Assembly (NCBI GenBank): GCA_049595035.1 | Contig: JBMYKD010000010.1 | Coordinates: forward strand, 3,614-67,613 | DNA length: 64,000 nt | Source of the DNA: UBA12202 sp049595035 | GTDB taxonomy: Bacteria > Pseudomonadota > Alphaproteobacteria > Puniceispirillales > UBA1172 | Reading direction: 5' to 3' | Shown: positions 17,378 through 25,877 of the stretch, piece by piece | Layout of the letters: every line of letters begins with the position of its first letter | Position numbering within the stretch: the first letter of the stretch is position 1 | Notes under the pieces: generated by a model | The model's input: only the letters and a program-made list of their open reading frames with translations | Told to the model about the DNA's origin: nothing | Databases searched by the model: none | Made by a program: the position numbers and the translations under genes

Positions 17378-18975
17378 TCAGTTTTGCCCGATTACTGGAA
17401 CAGTTATTATTCACCCCGCAACGCAACACAAAAATCCATCATCTGTCCGGATGGTTTAAGCATACACCTATGCCTGATCGTGGCTGGGGACTGGCGGCAC
17501 TGGTTGGTGAGTTCCAGACCAAGAAAGCCAAGCCATCATTAATCCGTGAGATGGTTAGCACAAAAATTGATCCGGAATTATTTGCCATTTCCTATGATTT
17601 TGTTGGTGATCTGGCAGAAACCGTCGCCCTGATCTGGCCAGAACATATCACCCGCCACAATAGCACGCCGCCAGCATTATCCGATATGGTGAATGCATTG
17701 GATAAAGCAAATGCAGAGGACACTAAAGCATTAATCTGCCAGTGGCTTGATATCAGCGACACGACAACCCGCTGGGGGATATTAAAACTGATCACAGGTG
17801 GTTTGCGTATAGGGGCATCAGGGCGAATGGTCAGGCTTGCGCTTGCCCATGCTTATGACAAACCTGTCGAGGATATCGAAGAAATCTGGCCGTTGTTACA
17901 GCCGCCCTATGATCAGCTATTTGACTGGCTGGAAGACAGATCGCCCCGCCCCGATGCCGATGGAAAAGCCGTTTTTCGCCCATTGATGCTTGCCCACCCG
18001 TTAGATGATCAGGATATATCCTCTATTACACCAGATCAGTGGCTGGTGGAATGGAAATGGGATGGTGCCAGAGTCCAGCTGGCATCAGGGCATGATGGCG
18101 TCCGGTTATTTTCGCGCTCAGGTGATGATATCTCATCAGGATTTCCCGAATTGGTGAAACCGCTAGACTGGCATGGCACATTAGATGGGGAATTACTGGC
18201 AGGGGAACCCGATAATATTGCCCCCTTTCAACATTTACAGCAACGGCTAAATCGGAAAAAACCGTCAGCCAAATTAATGCAGGAAGTTCCTGTATTCCTG
18301 CGTGCATATGATACGCTAATCGATGGTCAGGATGATCTGCGCCAAATGCCTATTGAACACCGCCATCTGACATTAAAAAAAATCATTGAACAGCTTGATC
18401 ATCCGCTGATTGACCTGTCTATGCCCCTGCCATTTACTGACCCGCATCAGCTGGATCAATGGCGGCAACAATGCCGTGATGGCGGTCTGATCGAAGGATT
18501 AATGATTAAAGCCCGCCAAAGTATCTATCATCAGGGTCGCGTCAAAGGCCAGTGGTTCAAATGGAAACGTGACCCTCTTACTGCTGATGTCGTCCTGCTT
18601 TATGCCCAGCGCGGCCATGGTAAACGGTCATCTTTCTTTTCAGATTATACCTTTGGGGCGTGGGCGAATGACGTTGATAATCCGGATCATGCCGCTGTGC
18701 TTGTCCCGGTTGGCAAGGCCTATTCCGGTTTTTCTGATGCGGAATTGAAAAAACTGGATGCCTTTGTCCGTGCTAATACCATTCAGCGTTATGGCCCTGT
18801 CCGTGAATTGAAAAAAACGCTGGTGGTTGAAGTAGCTTTCGATGCGATTAGCCGGTCATCACGACATAAATCTGGCGTTGCCATGCGGTTTCCGCGTTTT
18901 CAACGTATTCGCTGGGATAAACTGGCCGACGAAGCTGATCATCTGGATACCTTGATGACATGGATTGACAGCTAG
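17374..18975 (+). CDS. ATP-dependent DNA ligase
   Basis: A 533-residue ATP-dependent ligase that seals DNA nicks through a lysyl-AMP intermediate. The N-terminal DNA-binding domain spans about 1-190. Adenylation motif I is EWKWDGARVQ with Lys228, motif III is LDGELLAG, motif IV lies in EGLMIKAR and motif V in WFKWKRD. The OB-fold and C-terminal VEVAFDAISRSSRHKSG complete it. This is the ligase C-like form found with Lhr, PdeM and the MBL exonuclease, not the essential NAD-dependent LigA. Translation is coupled to the exonuclease. The four genes probably act as one end-processing and sealing pathway. Confidence 0.95.
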   Translation: MISFARLLEQLLFTPQRNTKIHHLSGWFKHTPMPDRGWGLAALVGEFQTKKAKPSLIREMVSTKIDPELFAISYDFVGDLAETVALIWPEHITRHNSTPPALSDMVNALDKANAEDTKALICQWLDISDTTTRWGILKLITGGLRIGASGRMVRLALAHAYDKPVEDIEEIWPLLQPPYDQLFDWLEDRSPRPDADGKAVFRPLMLAHPLDDQDISSITPDQWLVEWKWDGARVQLASGHDGVRLFSRSGDDISSGFPELVKPLDWHGTLDGELLAGEPDNIAPFQHLQQRLNRKKPSAKLMQEVPVFLRAYDTLIDGQDDLRQMPIEHRHLTLKKIIEQLDHPLIDLSMPLPFTDPHQLDQWRQQCRDGGLIEGLMIKARQSIYHQGRVKGQWFKWKRDPLTADVVLLYAQRGHGKRSSFFSDYTFGAWANDVDNPDHAAVLVPVGKAYSGFSDAELKKLDAFVRANTIQRYGPVRELKKTLVVEVAFDAISRSSRHKSGVAMRFPRFQRIRWDKLADEADHLDTLMTWIDS

Positions 18976-19012
18976 CTATTGCTATCAGAAACAATGCCCT
19001 ATCTAGATCAGT

Positions 19013-19762
19013 ATGAGTGACCTGAAAACACCTTATGCCGATTTATCCAGTTTCACCGAAAACATGCGCGTTGCTGTTTTTGGCACTGGCGGCGGTATTG
19101 GTTCTGCCATCTATGATCTGCTGGCATCCCATCCACGCATTGAACAGATATTCGGGTTTTCCCGGCGGCATCATGATCCAAAATTCCAAATCGATTTTAC
19201 ACAGCCCGATAGTATCGACCGCGCCTGCCATATGCTATCTGATCTTGCGCCTGTTCATCTGGTAATTGTTGCAACGGGCATGCTGCATGATGAACAACAG
19301 GGGCTTACCCCGGAAAAATCATGGCGGCATCTGAATGCCAATACCATGGCAGCCAATTTTCAGATCAACAGCATTGGCCCTGCCTTGATTGCAAGCAAGA
19401 TACTGCCTTTACTAGCCAAAGATAGCAAATCTGTCTTTGCCGCCATATCAGCACGGGTAGGCAGTATTAGCGACAACCGTCTTGGCGGCTGGCATAGCTA
19501 TCGCGCTTCAAAAGCAGCATTGAATATGCTGTTAAAAAACTTTGCCCTTGAACTGCATCACCGTAATCCGGCTGGTATTGTCATCGGGCTTCATCCGGGA
19601 ACGACAGATACCGATTTGTCAAAACCCTTTCAGTCCGGATTAAAACATGATTTGTTTACCCAGACCGAAGCCGCCTATTATCTGATTGATGTCATAAATC
19701 AGGCCAGCACCCAAAACAGTGGTCAGGTTCTAGCATGGGACGGCCAGATCATTCCTGCCTGA
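19013..19762 (+). CDS. SDR family oxidoreductase (C-factor-like)
   Basis: A 249-residue SDR with cofactor motif FGTGGGIG (residues 23-30), catalytic Ser near 146 (AAISARVGS) and Tyr163/Lys167 in YRASKAALNML. The domain resembles CsgA/C-factor-type SDRs, which also occur in photolyase and CfaS neighbourhoods. The substrate is unknown. It follows the ligase by 37 bases on the same strand. Its stop TGA directly abuts the stop of the oppositely oriented acyl-CoA synthetase, leaving no spacer, within the palindrome CCTGATCAGG. Confidence 0.87.
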   Translation: MSDLKTPYADLSSFTENMRVAVFGTGGGIGSAIYDLLASHPRIEQIFGFSRRHHDPKFQIDFTQPDSIDRACHMLSDLAPVHLVIVATGMLHDEQQGLTPEKSWRHLNANTMAANFQINSIGPALIASKILPLLAKDSKSVFAAISARVGSISDNRLGGWHSYRASKAALNMLLKNFALELHHRNPAGIVIGLHPGTTDTDLSKPFQSGLKHDLFTQTEAAYYLIDVINQASTQNSGQVLAWDGQIIPA

Positions 19763-21496
19763 TCAGGATTTATACAATGCATTGAGAGCATCAGAATAGC
19801 GTTTCATGACCATATGACGCCGCACTTTCAGGGTTGGTGTCATTTCACCATTTTCAATGGTAAATGCATCATCAGCAATAACGAAGCGGCGAACTTTTTC
19901 TAATTGCGACAGGTTGGCATTAATCCCATCACATGCCGCTTTCAATCGCTTTTGCTGATCTGCCTTGGGTAATGCGCTGATATCTGCCGAAGGCACAATG
20001 ACAGCGGCTAGCCATGGCCGTTTATCACCAGTTACCATAGCCTGTTCAATATCAGGATGCATACATAGCAAGGCTTCAACCCTAGCCGGTGCGATATTAT
20101 CCCCTCCAGAATTGACGATGATCTCTTTCTTGCGTCCGGTAATCATGAGATAGCCATCATCATCAATCTGGCCAATATCACCAGTGTGTAGCCACCCATC
20201 CTGAATGGTCTCTCTGGTTTCTTCCTGTTTATTCCAATAGCCTTGCATGACCATGTCACCACGGACAAGGATTTGCCCGTCATCATCAAGGATAAGCTCG
20301 ACACCGGGAACAGGGACACCAACCGTGGAAATGCGAATATCCTCTGGCGGGTTCAATGAAATCACCGGTGATGCCTCTGTCTGGCCATAGCCTTGTAGAA
20401 TGCCAACACCAATCGCTAGAAAAAACCGGCCGATATCAGGGTTAAGTGGTGCGCCACCAGAACAGAAATACCGCAACCGCCCCCCCAGTCTTTGTCTGAC
20501 TTTGGCGCGAACCAGTTTTTCCAGTAACCGATCCATCACTTTTTCCGTAAGGGACAAACGCTCACCATCTAGTTTTTTCAAACCTAGAGCGACTGCCTTG
20601 CGGAACAGTTTTTCACTTAAGCCCCCTTTTGCTTTCAGGCCACGTTCTATCCGGTCATAAAGCACTTCATAAAGCCGTGGCACCGCAATCATCAATGTTG
20701 GTCTGGCTTCCTGTAAATTGCTGGATACCTGATCAACGCTTTCGCAATACCAGATTTCTGCACCCATACTGATAGGCAGATGTAATCCACCGGTATGTTC
20801 ATATGAATGCGATAAAGGTAGTAGGGATAAGAACCGCTGATCTTTAATCAGATTGGCGCGTTCCAGCATTTGCCGGACGCCTTCAACATTGGCGGCAATA
20901 GACCGGTGCGTCAGCATCACGCCTTTAGGTAAACCACCTGTTCCAGATGTGTAGATGAAACAGCTTAGATCATCAGGATTGATTTTTTCCCGAATGTTTT
21001 CCAGCAAAGACAATTCAACCTGAGCTAATTCTTTATTCCAGTTTTTGACAGCAATGGTTTTTGTTTTTAAGCCTAACTCTTGATCGCCAAAACATATCAG
21101 CGTCTGACAGGCTTTTGCTTTATCTGCCGCTTGAGCCATTTTTATCGCCAGATCACCAGATGAAGTAATGGCCAGCACAGCACCAGAATCATTGATGACA
21201 TGCAGATGGTCTTCCATCGTATTAGTGCTATAAGATGGAACAACCAGCGCCCCTAGAGTCATAATAGCTAAATCCGCGATAGCCCAGTTCACGCAATTTT
21301 CTGAACCAATAACAACTCTATCGCCTTTTTTAACGCCAAGGTTTTTCAGGCACGCGGCAGCTCGTAGCACACGATTAGCCACTTCCCCATATGTGCTGCC
21401 CTGCCAGACACCATCTTTCTTTTCATAAAGAAAGGGTTTTTTGGAATGGCTTGCGGCCATATCAAAAAACTGATCGCTTAAACTTTCTGTACTCAT
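19763..21496 (-). CDS. Long-chain acyl-CoA synthetase (AMP-forming)
   Basis: A 577-residue ANL-superfamily enzyme that activates a fatty acid to acyl-AMP and then acyl-CoA. Seen are the P-loop-like FIYTSGTGGLPKGVMLTH, the substrate/adenine motif LQGYGQTEASPV, DGWLHTGDIGQ and the hinge RKKEIIVNSGGDNIAP. The large size and insertions resemble eukaryote-like FadD15-type long-chain synthetases. I start at ATG 21496 (GGA 11 bases upstream). The frame stays open a further 48 codons but would run into the aldo/keto reductase gene, which ends 16 bases upstream. Both genes probably share a transcript. Confidence 0.92.
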   Translation of the reverse strand: MSTESLSDQFFDMAASHSKKPFLYEKKDGVWQGSTYGEVANRVLRAAACLKNLGVKKGDRVVIGSENCVNWAIADLAIMTLGALVVPSYSTNTMEDHLHVINDSGAVLAITSSGDLAIKMAQAADKAKACQTLICFGDQELGLKTKTIAVKNWNKELAQVELSLLENIREKINPDDLSCFIYTSGTGGLPKGVMLTHRSIAANVEGVRQMLERANLIKDQRFLSLLPLSHSYEHTGGLHLPISMGAEIWYCESVDQVSSNLQEARPTLMIAVPRLYEVLYDRIERGLKAKGGLSEKLFRKAVALGLKKLDGERLSLTEKVMDRLLEKLVRAKVRQRLGGRLRYFCSGGAPLNPDIGRFFLAIGVGILQGYGQTEASPVISLNPPEDIRISTVGVPVPGVELILDDDGQILVRGDMVMQGYWNKQEETRETIQDGWLHTGDIGQIDDDGYLMITGRKKEIIVNSGGDNIAPARVEALLCMHPDIEQAMVTGDKRPWLAAVIVPSADISALPKADQQKRLKAACDGINANLSQLEKVRRFVIADDAFTIENGEMTPTLKVRRHMVMKRYSDALNALYKS

Positions 21497-21512
21497 ATCA
21501 AAAATCCAACGG

Positions 21513-22523
21513 CTAACAATACCTTTCAACCGCGTTCCACTGGCTTTCAGCATAGCGGTCACCATGACACCACCCTGCTGGAAGAATATGGTCAATTCTT
21601 GCCAAATCCTCAGCAGATAACTGCACTTCAGCGGCAGCAATCAATTCTGCAAAATGATCAACAGATCGTGTGCCCGGAATGGGGATAATATGATCATCCC
21701 GGCTTAGCACCCATGCGGTGGCCAAAGTCGAGGCCGCCATCCCCATATCCCTTGCTAATTGCCGGAATGGTTCTGTTGCTGCGATATTCCGTGTCAGGTT
21801 GTCACCGATAAAACGTGGATTGATAGCCAGAAAGGGCATATGGGCAACACGGTCAGCATCATGGGGGGTATCTGTTAAAAGGCTTCGCCCAACGGGTGAA
21901 AACGCGACCATAGCTGCCCCGATATCGCGTGTTGCTGATATCAGCCCCAGTTCCGGCCCACGCGTCTGAAGCGAGTATTCCGATTGCACCGCCGCCACGG
22001 GGTGAATAGCATGTGCGCGCCTAAGAGAGGTAGGTGCAATTTCCGAAAATCCGATGCTGGCTGTCAGCCCTTCTTTTACCAGATCCGCTAATGCGCCGGC
22101 CACATCCTCAATAGGAATATCGCTTTGGCGTCGGTGAACATAAAACAGATCAACCTGATCCACGCCAAGCCGTTCCAGCGATGCCATTAATGATGCCCTC
22201 AGATAGGCTGAATCATTATTATAATCGCTTCCATTTCCTGTTTTCTTTCGGTCAATTCCTGCTTTTGTTGCAATCCGGAAAAATCGGCGTGCCGATGCCC
22301 CAGTTTGAGCCAGAAATGCACCAATGACTTCTTCGGATTGTCCCATGCCATAAATATCTGCGGTATCCAGATGATTAACGCCTTTATCCATGGCCATACG
22401 GAGAAGCGCGAATGACGCATCTTTATTTGTTTCACCATAAAAATTGGTAAAAGACATTGCCCCAATGCCAATAGGAAAAATCTCAGCCCCTTTATGGCCT
22501 AATCGCCGCATTTTTATTGACAA
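21513..22523 (-). CDS. Aldo/keto reductase
   Basis: A 336-residue NADPH-dependent (beta/alpha)8 oxidoreductase. The catalytic tetrad is visible as Asp53 and Tyr58 (LDTADIYGMG), Lys87 (IATKAG) and His130 (FYVHRRQ). The C-terminal cofactor region PIPGTRSVDHFAEL is typical. It resembles the broad-specificity YajO/AKR13-like group; the physiological carbonyl is unknown. The start appears to be TTG 22523, with AAAGGGA 7 bases before it. The first ATG four codons later has no ribosome site at a proper distance. The acyl-CoA synthetase follows in the same direction. Confidence 0.88.
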   Translation of the reverse strand: MSIKMRRLGHKGAEIFPIGIGAMSFTNFYGETNKDASFALLRMAMDKGVNHLDTADIYGMGQSEEVIGAFLAQTGASARRFFRIATKAGIDRKKTGNGSDYNNDSAYLRASLMASLERLGVDQVDLFYVHRRQSDIPIEDVAGALADLVKEGLTASIGFSEIAPTSLRRAHAIHPVAAVQSEYSLQTRGPELGLISATRDIGAAMVAFSPVGRSLLTDTPHDADRVAHMPFLAINPRFIGDNLTRNIAATEPFRQLARDMGMAASTLATAWVLSRDDHIIPIPGTRSVDHFAELIAAAEVQLSAEDLARIDHILPAGWCHGDRYAESQWNAVERYC

Positions 22524-22652
22524 TCTTTTATCCCTTTTTAATTCAATAATAAAGATTTAACCAATTTAATTATAATTGTCATGATTTCTTCACATGATGC
22601 GATATATTAGATCATGAAGTAAACAGTATATATCAGGATTGGGAATATTCTC

Positions 22653-23573
22653 ATGTTGTTACCACCTTTTGATCAGGATACTCCCTTATTTCGCGGCAAT
22701 CTGCATGGCCATACAAGCCAGTCAGATGGCTTGAAGCCAATTGATGCCGTTATCAGCAGTTATCGCGACCTCGGATATGATTTCATCGCACTTTCTGACC
22801 ATCTATGGCATGACACGTCTTTTGCCGCAGATTGTGTGACAGACGGTTCCGCATTTGATCAGCCTGATTTTATTACCCTGCCTTCGGCTGAATTGCATTG
22901 TCTGGGCAAGCGCTATGATCAGGACGGGTTATGGCATATTGTTGCCAATGGCCTGCCGCTGGATTTTGCAGTAGCACAACATGATGAAGAGGTTACCAGC
23001 ATGGTTGCCCGCGCGAAAGAGGCTGGTGCCTATGTATCCATCGCCCATCCGGAATGGCATAGCATGACAACGGACGAATCCATGCTGGTTAGCGCTGCCC
23101 ATGCGGTAGAAGTTTTTAATTATTCCTGCACCACCAAAAGCAATCGCGGCTCTGGTATTGCAACCGCTGATATCCTGCTTCAGGAAGGGCATAGGATCAG
23201 TTTTACCGCCACCGATGATTCCCATTTTAATGGTGCCGATTATGGTGGCGGTTGGGTTATGGTTGGTGCCAGTGCATTATCAACTGATGCCATCCTGTCC
23301 GCCCTTAAACACGGCCGGCATTATTCCTCAACAGGGGTTGAGATACATGCTATTATTCTGGATGATGATGCGCTTCATGTGTCGTGTTCGCCTGCCAGAC
23401 ATATCATGTTGTCCGGTCAGGGCTATTCTGCCCAGTCGGTACATGGTGACAATATCAGCTATGCCGTCTTTGATCTGTCGGATTTTGATTCCCCTTTCTT
23501 CCGGATCACCATTATGCAGAATGATGGCCGCAAGGCATGGTCAAATCCATATTGGTTTGACAGTCTACGCTAG
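22653..23573 (+). CDS. PHP-domain metal-dependent phosphoesterase
   Basis: A 306-residue PHP-fold protein. Metal motifs include RGNLHGHTSQSDG (His18, His20), ALSDHLWHD, AQHDEEVTS, SIAHPEWHSM and ATDDSHF. PHP proteins of this length hydrolyse phosphoesters of nucleotides or small sugars; the segment resembles YciV/RnaAM-like enzymes only loosely. The last third (about residues 230-306) is beta-rich and outside the core. It stands alone, divergent from the aldo/keto reductase and convergent on the dehydratase gene. The substrate cannot be read from the sequence. Confidence 0.82.
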   Translation: MLLPPFDQDTPLFRGNLHGHTSQSDGLKPIDAVISSYRDLGYDFIALSDHLWHDTSFAADCVTDGSAFDQPDFITLPSAELHCLGKRYDQDGLWHIVANGLPLDFAVAQHDEEVTSMVARAKEAGAYVSIAHPEWHSMTTDESMLVSAAHAVEVFNYSCTTKSNRGSGIATADILLQEGHRISFTATDDSHFNGADYGGGWVMVGASALSTDAILSALKHGRHYSSTGVEIHAIILDDDALHVSCSPARHIMLSGQGYSAQSVHGDNISYAVFDLSDFDSPFFRITIMQNDGRKAWSNPYWFDSLR

Positions 23574-23586
23574 ATGACTGTTGACG

Positions 23587-24585
23587 CTAGTTTGTCAATG
23601 CAAATGGTTTATGGCCACTGGTGTTCTGATCCCAGCGTTCCGGACTGATTGTTGACCCACAGGCTAGCACGCCAACACGTTTCCCCATGAGGCGATCACG
23701 CAATGGCCCACAAGCTCCGGCCAAAGATGCCGCACAGGCAGGTTCCACCATCAGCGATAAACTTTCCCGCATACGCAGCATCATGGCTGCCAGTTCAGCA
23801 TCTGAAACAGTAATCACTTCATCCACCTGCTGACGGACGATATCAAGACTGAAATCCAGGGTTTCTGGCGCCCCAAGGCTATCAGCAATCGTATTCACCT
23901 GATCCATGGCAATGGCTTTACCAGCGGCAAGGCCACGAGTCATGTTATCACATCCTTCGGGTTCAACCCCGATGACTATTGTTTGTGGCCGATCCAGTTT
24001 AATGGCCGTTGCCATGCCAGCGATAAGCCCCCCACCACCAATGGGTAGCACAACAATATCAAGTGGCGGCATCTGGCTGGCCATTTCAGCACCGCAAGTG
24101 GCTGAACCCAGTACCATGGTCGGATCATTAAATGGATGCAGATAGGTTCGGTTTTCTTCAGCACAGATTGTTTTGACCAGATCGGAACAGGTGATCATAT
24201 CCTTGGCCAGCACCAGCTCGGCACCCATATGGCGACACCCCTCTATGCGCATGGGATCAGCGGTTTCCATCATGACCACTTTGACCGGAACACCCCTTTC
24301 CCGTGCCGCCCAAGATAGTGCCAGCGCATGATTACCGCCGCTAAAGGTGACCACACCATTCGCCATAGCGTCTTCGGATAGGGAACTTACCCCCAGAAAC
24401 GCGCCTCTAGCTTTGAAACTACCGGTATGCTGAAACAATTCCAGCTTGATATACATATCCGCATCCGGGGGCAGATAAGGTGCAATTTTACTGCTTTGCA
24501 AGGGCAGAACGGGGGTTTCGATTAATACATCCTTGATCGCCTGACGGGCGTTATTTATCGTATGTTGAGTCCAGTCAATAGACAT
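23587..24585 (-). CDS. Threonine dehydratase-like PLP enzyme (EutB-like)
   Basis: A 331-residue fold-type II PLP enzyme. The PLP lysine is Lys58 in GSFKARGA, the substrate/carboxylate loop is FSGGNHALA and the phosphate cradle is PIGGGGLIAG. No C-terminal ACT domain is present, so it is catabolic or a racemase/dehydratase type, not feedback-regulated IlvA. It is divergent from ectoine hydrolase across 107 bases. That matches the EutB family, proposed to dehydrate hydroxyectoine or a hydroxylated intermediate in ectoine breakdown. I chose ATG 24585 on homology because no clear Shine-Dalgarno is seen. A general threonine/serine dehydratase or racemase remains possible. Confidence 0.82.
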   Translation of the reverse strand: MSIDWTQHTINNARQAIKDVLIETPVLPLQSSKIAPYLPPDADMYIKLELFQHTGSFKARGAFLGVSSLSEDAMANGVVTFSGGNHALALSWAARERGVPVKVVMMETADPMRIEGCRHMGAELVLAKDMITCSDLVKTICAEENRTYLHPFNDPTMVLGSATCGAEMASQMPPLDIVVLPIGGGGLIAGMATAIKLDRPQTIVIGVEPEGCDNMTRGLAAGKAIAMDQVNTIADSLGAPETLDFSLDIVRQQVDEVITVSDAELAAMMLRMRESLSLMVEPACAASLAGACGPLRDRLMGKRVGVLACGSTISPERWDQNTSGHKPFALTN

Positions 24586-24659
24586 GTTTAAAACCATAAA
24601 GATATGAATACTGATTAATAGATTAAATGCTCTTGCCGGAAAAGCAATGATGATCATAA

Positions 24660-24676
24660 TATCTATATAGTAGATA
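24660..24676. promoter_or_regulatory. Candidate operator between EutB-like and ectoine hydrolase genes
   Basis: TATCTA and TAGATA form a 6-base inverted repeat with a 5-base centre, 16 bases before the doeA start in the 107-base divergent spacer. It could bind a regulator of the ectoine genes; no EnuR-type MocR regulator is in the window. The arms are AT-rich, so chance is a real possibility. Confidence 0.35.
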
Positions 24677-24692
24677 CAAAGCGAGGAAAGAT

Positions 24693-25877
24693 ATGTCCAT
24701 TGCACGCGCCCCATTTAGCCAGAAAGAATATGATCGCCGATTAGGGAAAACCCGCAAGGCCATGGAAAAGGATGGCCTAGATGTCATTATTATTACTGAT
24801 CCGTCAAATATGGCATGGCTTACCGGATATGATGGCTGGTCTTTTTATGTGCATCAGGCCGTGATAGTCACCCATGACACCCCGCCGCATTGGTGGGGAC
24901 GGCGCATAGATGCCAATGGTGCGCTCCGGACTGTCTGGATGCCAGATGATCATATCCATTCCTATTCAGATGACTATGTTATGTCCACCACCCTTCATGC
25001 CATGGATACACTGGCTGAACTGGTAAAGTCCCTTGGGCATGGCGGCGCCCGCATCGGGGTTGAGATGGAAAACTATTATTATTCGGCGCGCGCCCATCAG
25101 GTGCTAACAGCAGCTTTGGGACAAGCCACCATTTGTGATGCTACCGGAATTGTAAACTGGCAACGAGGCGTCAAATCGGATGAAGAAATTGTCTTTATGA
25201 AAAACGCCGCGCGGATTTCGGAAAAGATTGTTTCTACGGCAATTGAAAAAGCCGAGCCCGGATTGCCGAAAAATGAACTAGTAAGTGATATTTACAAAAC
25301 CATGATCAGCGGCGTTGATGATATCTGGGGCGATTATCCTGCCATCGTACCCATGCTTCCATCAGGAAAGGATGCCAGTGCGGCGCATCTGACATGGAAT
25401 GGTGATCCCATGAAAACAGGTGAAGTCACCTTTTTTGAACTGGCCGGATGTTATCGGCGATATAATGTTCCCCTATGCCGAACGGTACATTTAGGCCCTG
25501 CCCCCCAGCATATTCTTGATGCGTCAAAAGCATTGACAGAAGGACTGGAAAAAGGCCTAGAACAAGCTGTTGCCGGAAACCGTGCCTGTGATATTGCCAA
25601 TGCCCTGACAGAAACGCTGGCAAAAGCAGGTATTGATCGGCATGGCCGTTGCGGATATCCAATTGGTATATCCTATCCACCTGACTGGGGTGAGCGGACA
25701 ATATCCTTGCGTTCCAATGACGAAACTATTCTGGAACCCGGCATGACATTCCATTTCATGCCCGGCTTATGGATGGATGACTGGGGGATAGAAACCACCG
25801 AAACCATTCTGATCACGGATAAAACAACGCCTTATATGTTTACGAATCTTCCACGCGAAATGACGGTGAAACCATGA
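24693..25877 (+). CDS. doeA: Ectoine hydrolase (M24 creatinase-like)
   Basis: DoeA/EutD opens the ring of the compatible solute ectoine to N-acetyl-2,4-diaminobutyrate. The 394-residue protein has the creatinase-type N-domain and M24 pita-bread C-domain. Highly specific segments are DPSNMAWLTGYDGWSFYVHQ, GYPIGISYPPDWGERTISLR and FHFMPGLWMDDWG. The metal-binding Asp pair of M24 aminopeptidases is replaced (VTFFELAGCYRRY), as in metal-free creatinase-like hydrolases. GAGGAAA lies just before ATG 24693. The stop overlaps the start of the M20 deacetylase (ATGA), so the two should act in succession. A DoeB of the usual AstE/AspA family is not next to it. Confidence 0.9.
   Translation: MSIARAPFSQKEYDRRLGKTRKAMEKDGLDVIIITDPSNMAWLTGYDGWSFYVHQAVIVTHDTPPHWWGRRIDANGALRTVWMPDDHIHSYSDDYVMSTTLHAMDTLAELVKSLGHGGARIGVEMENYYYSARAHQVLTAALGQATICDATGIVNWQRGVKSDEEIVFMKNAARISEKIVSTAIEKAEPGLPKNELVSDIYKTMISGVDDIWGDYPAIVPMLPSGKDASAAHLTWNGDPMKTGEVTFFELAGCYRRYNVPLCRTVHLGPAPQHILDASKALTEGLEKGLEQAVAGNRACDIANALTETLAKAGIDRHGRCGYPIGISYPPDWGERTISLRSNDETILEPGMTFHFMPGLWMDDWGIETTETILITDKTTPYMFTNLPREMTVKP

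Noticed and set aside
23581..23598. TTGAC/GTCAA repeat between the PHP and dehydratase genes
   Set aside because: Five-base stem with an 8-base loop, overlapping a stop codon; not distinguishable from chance.
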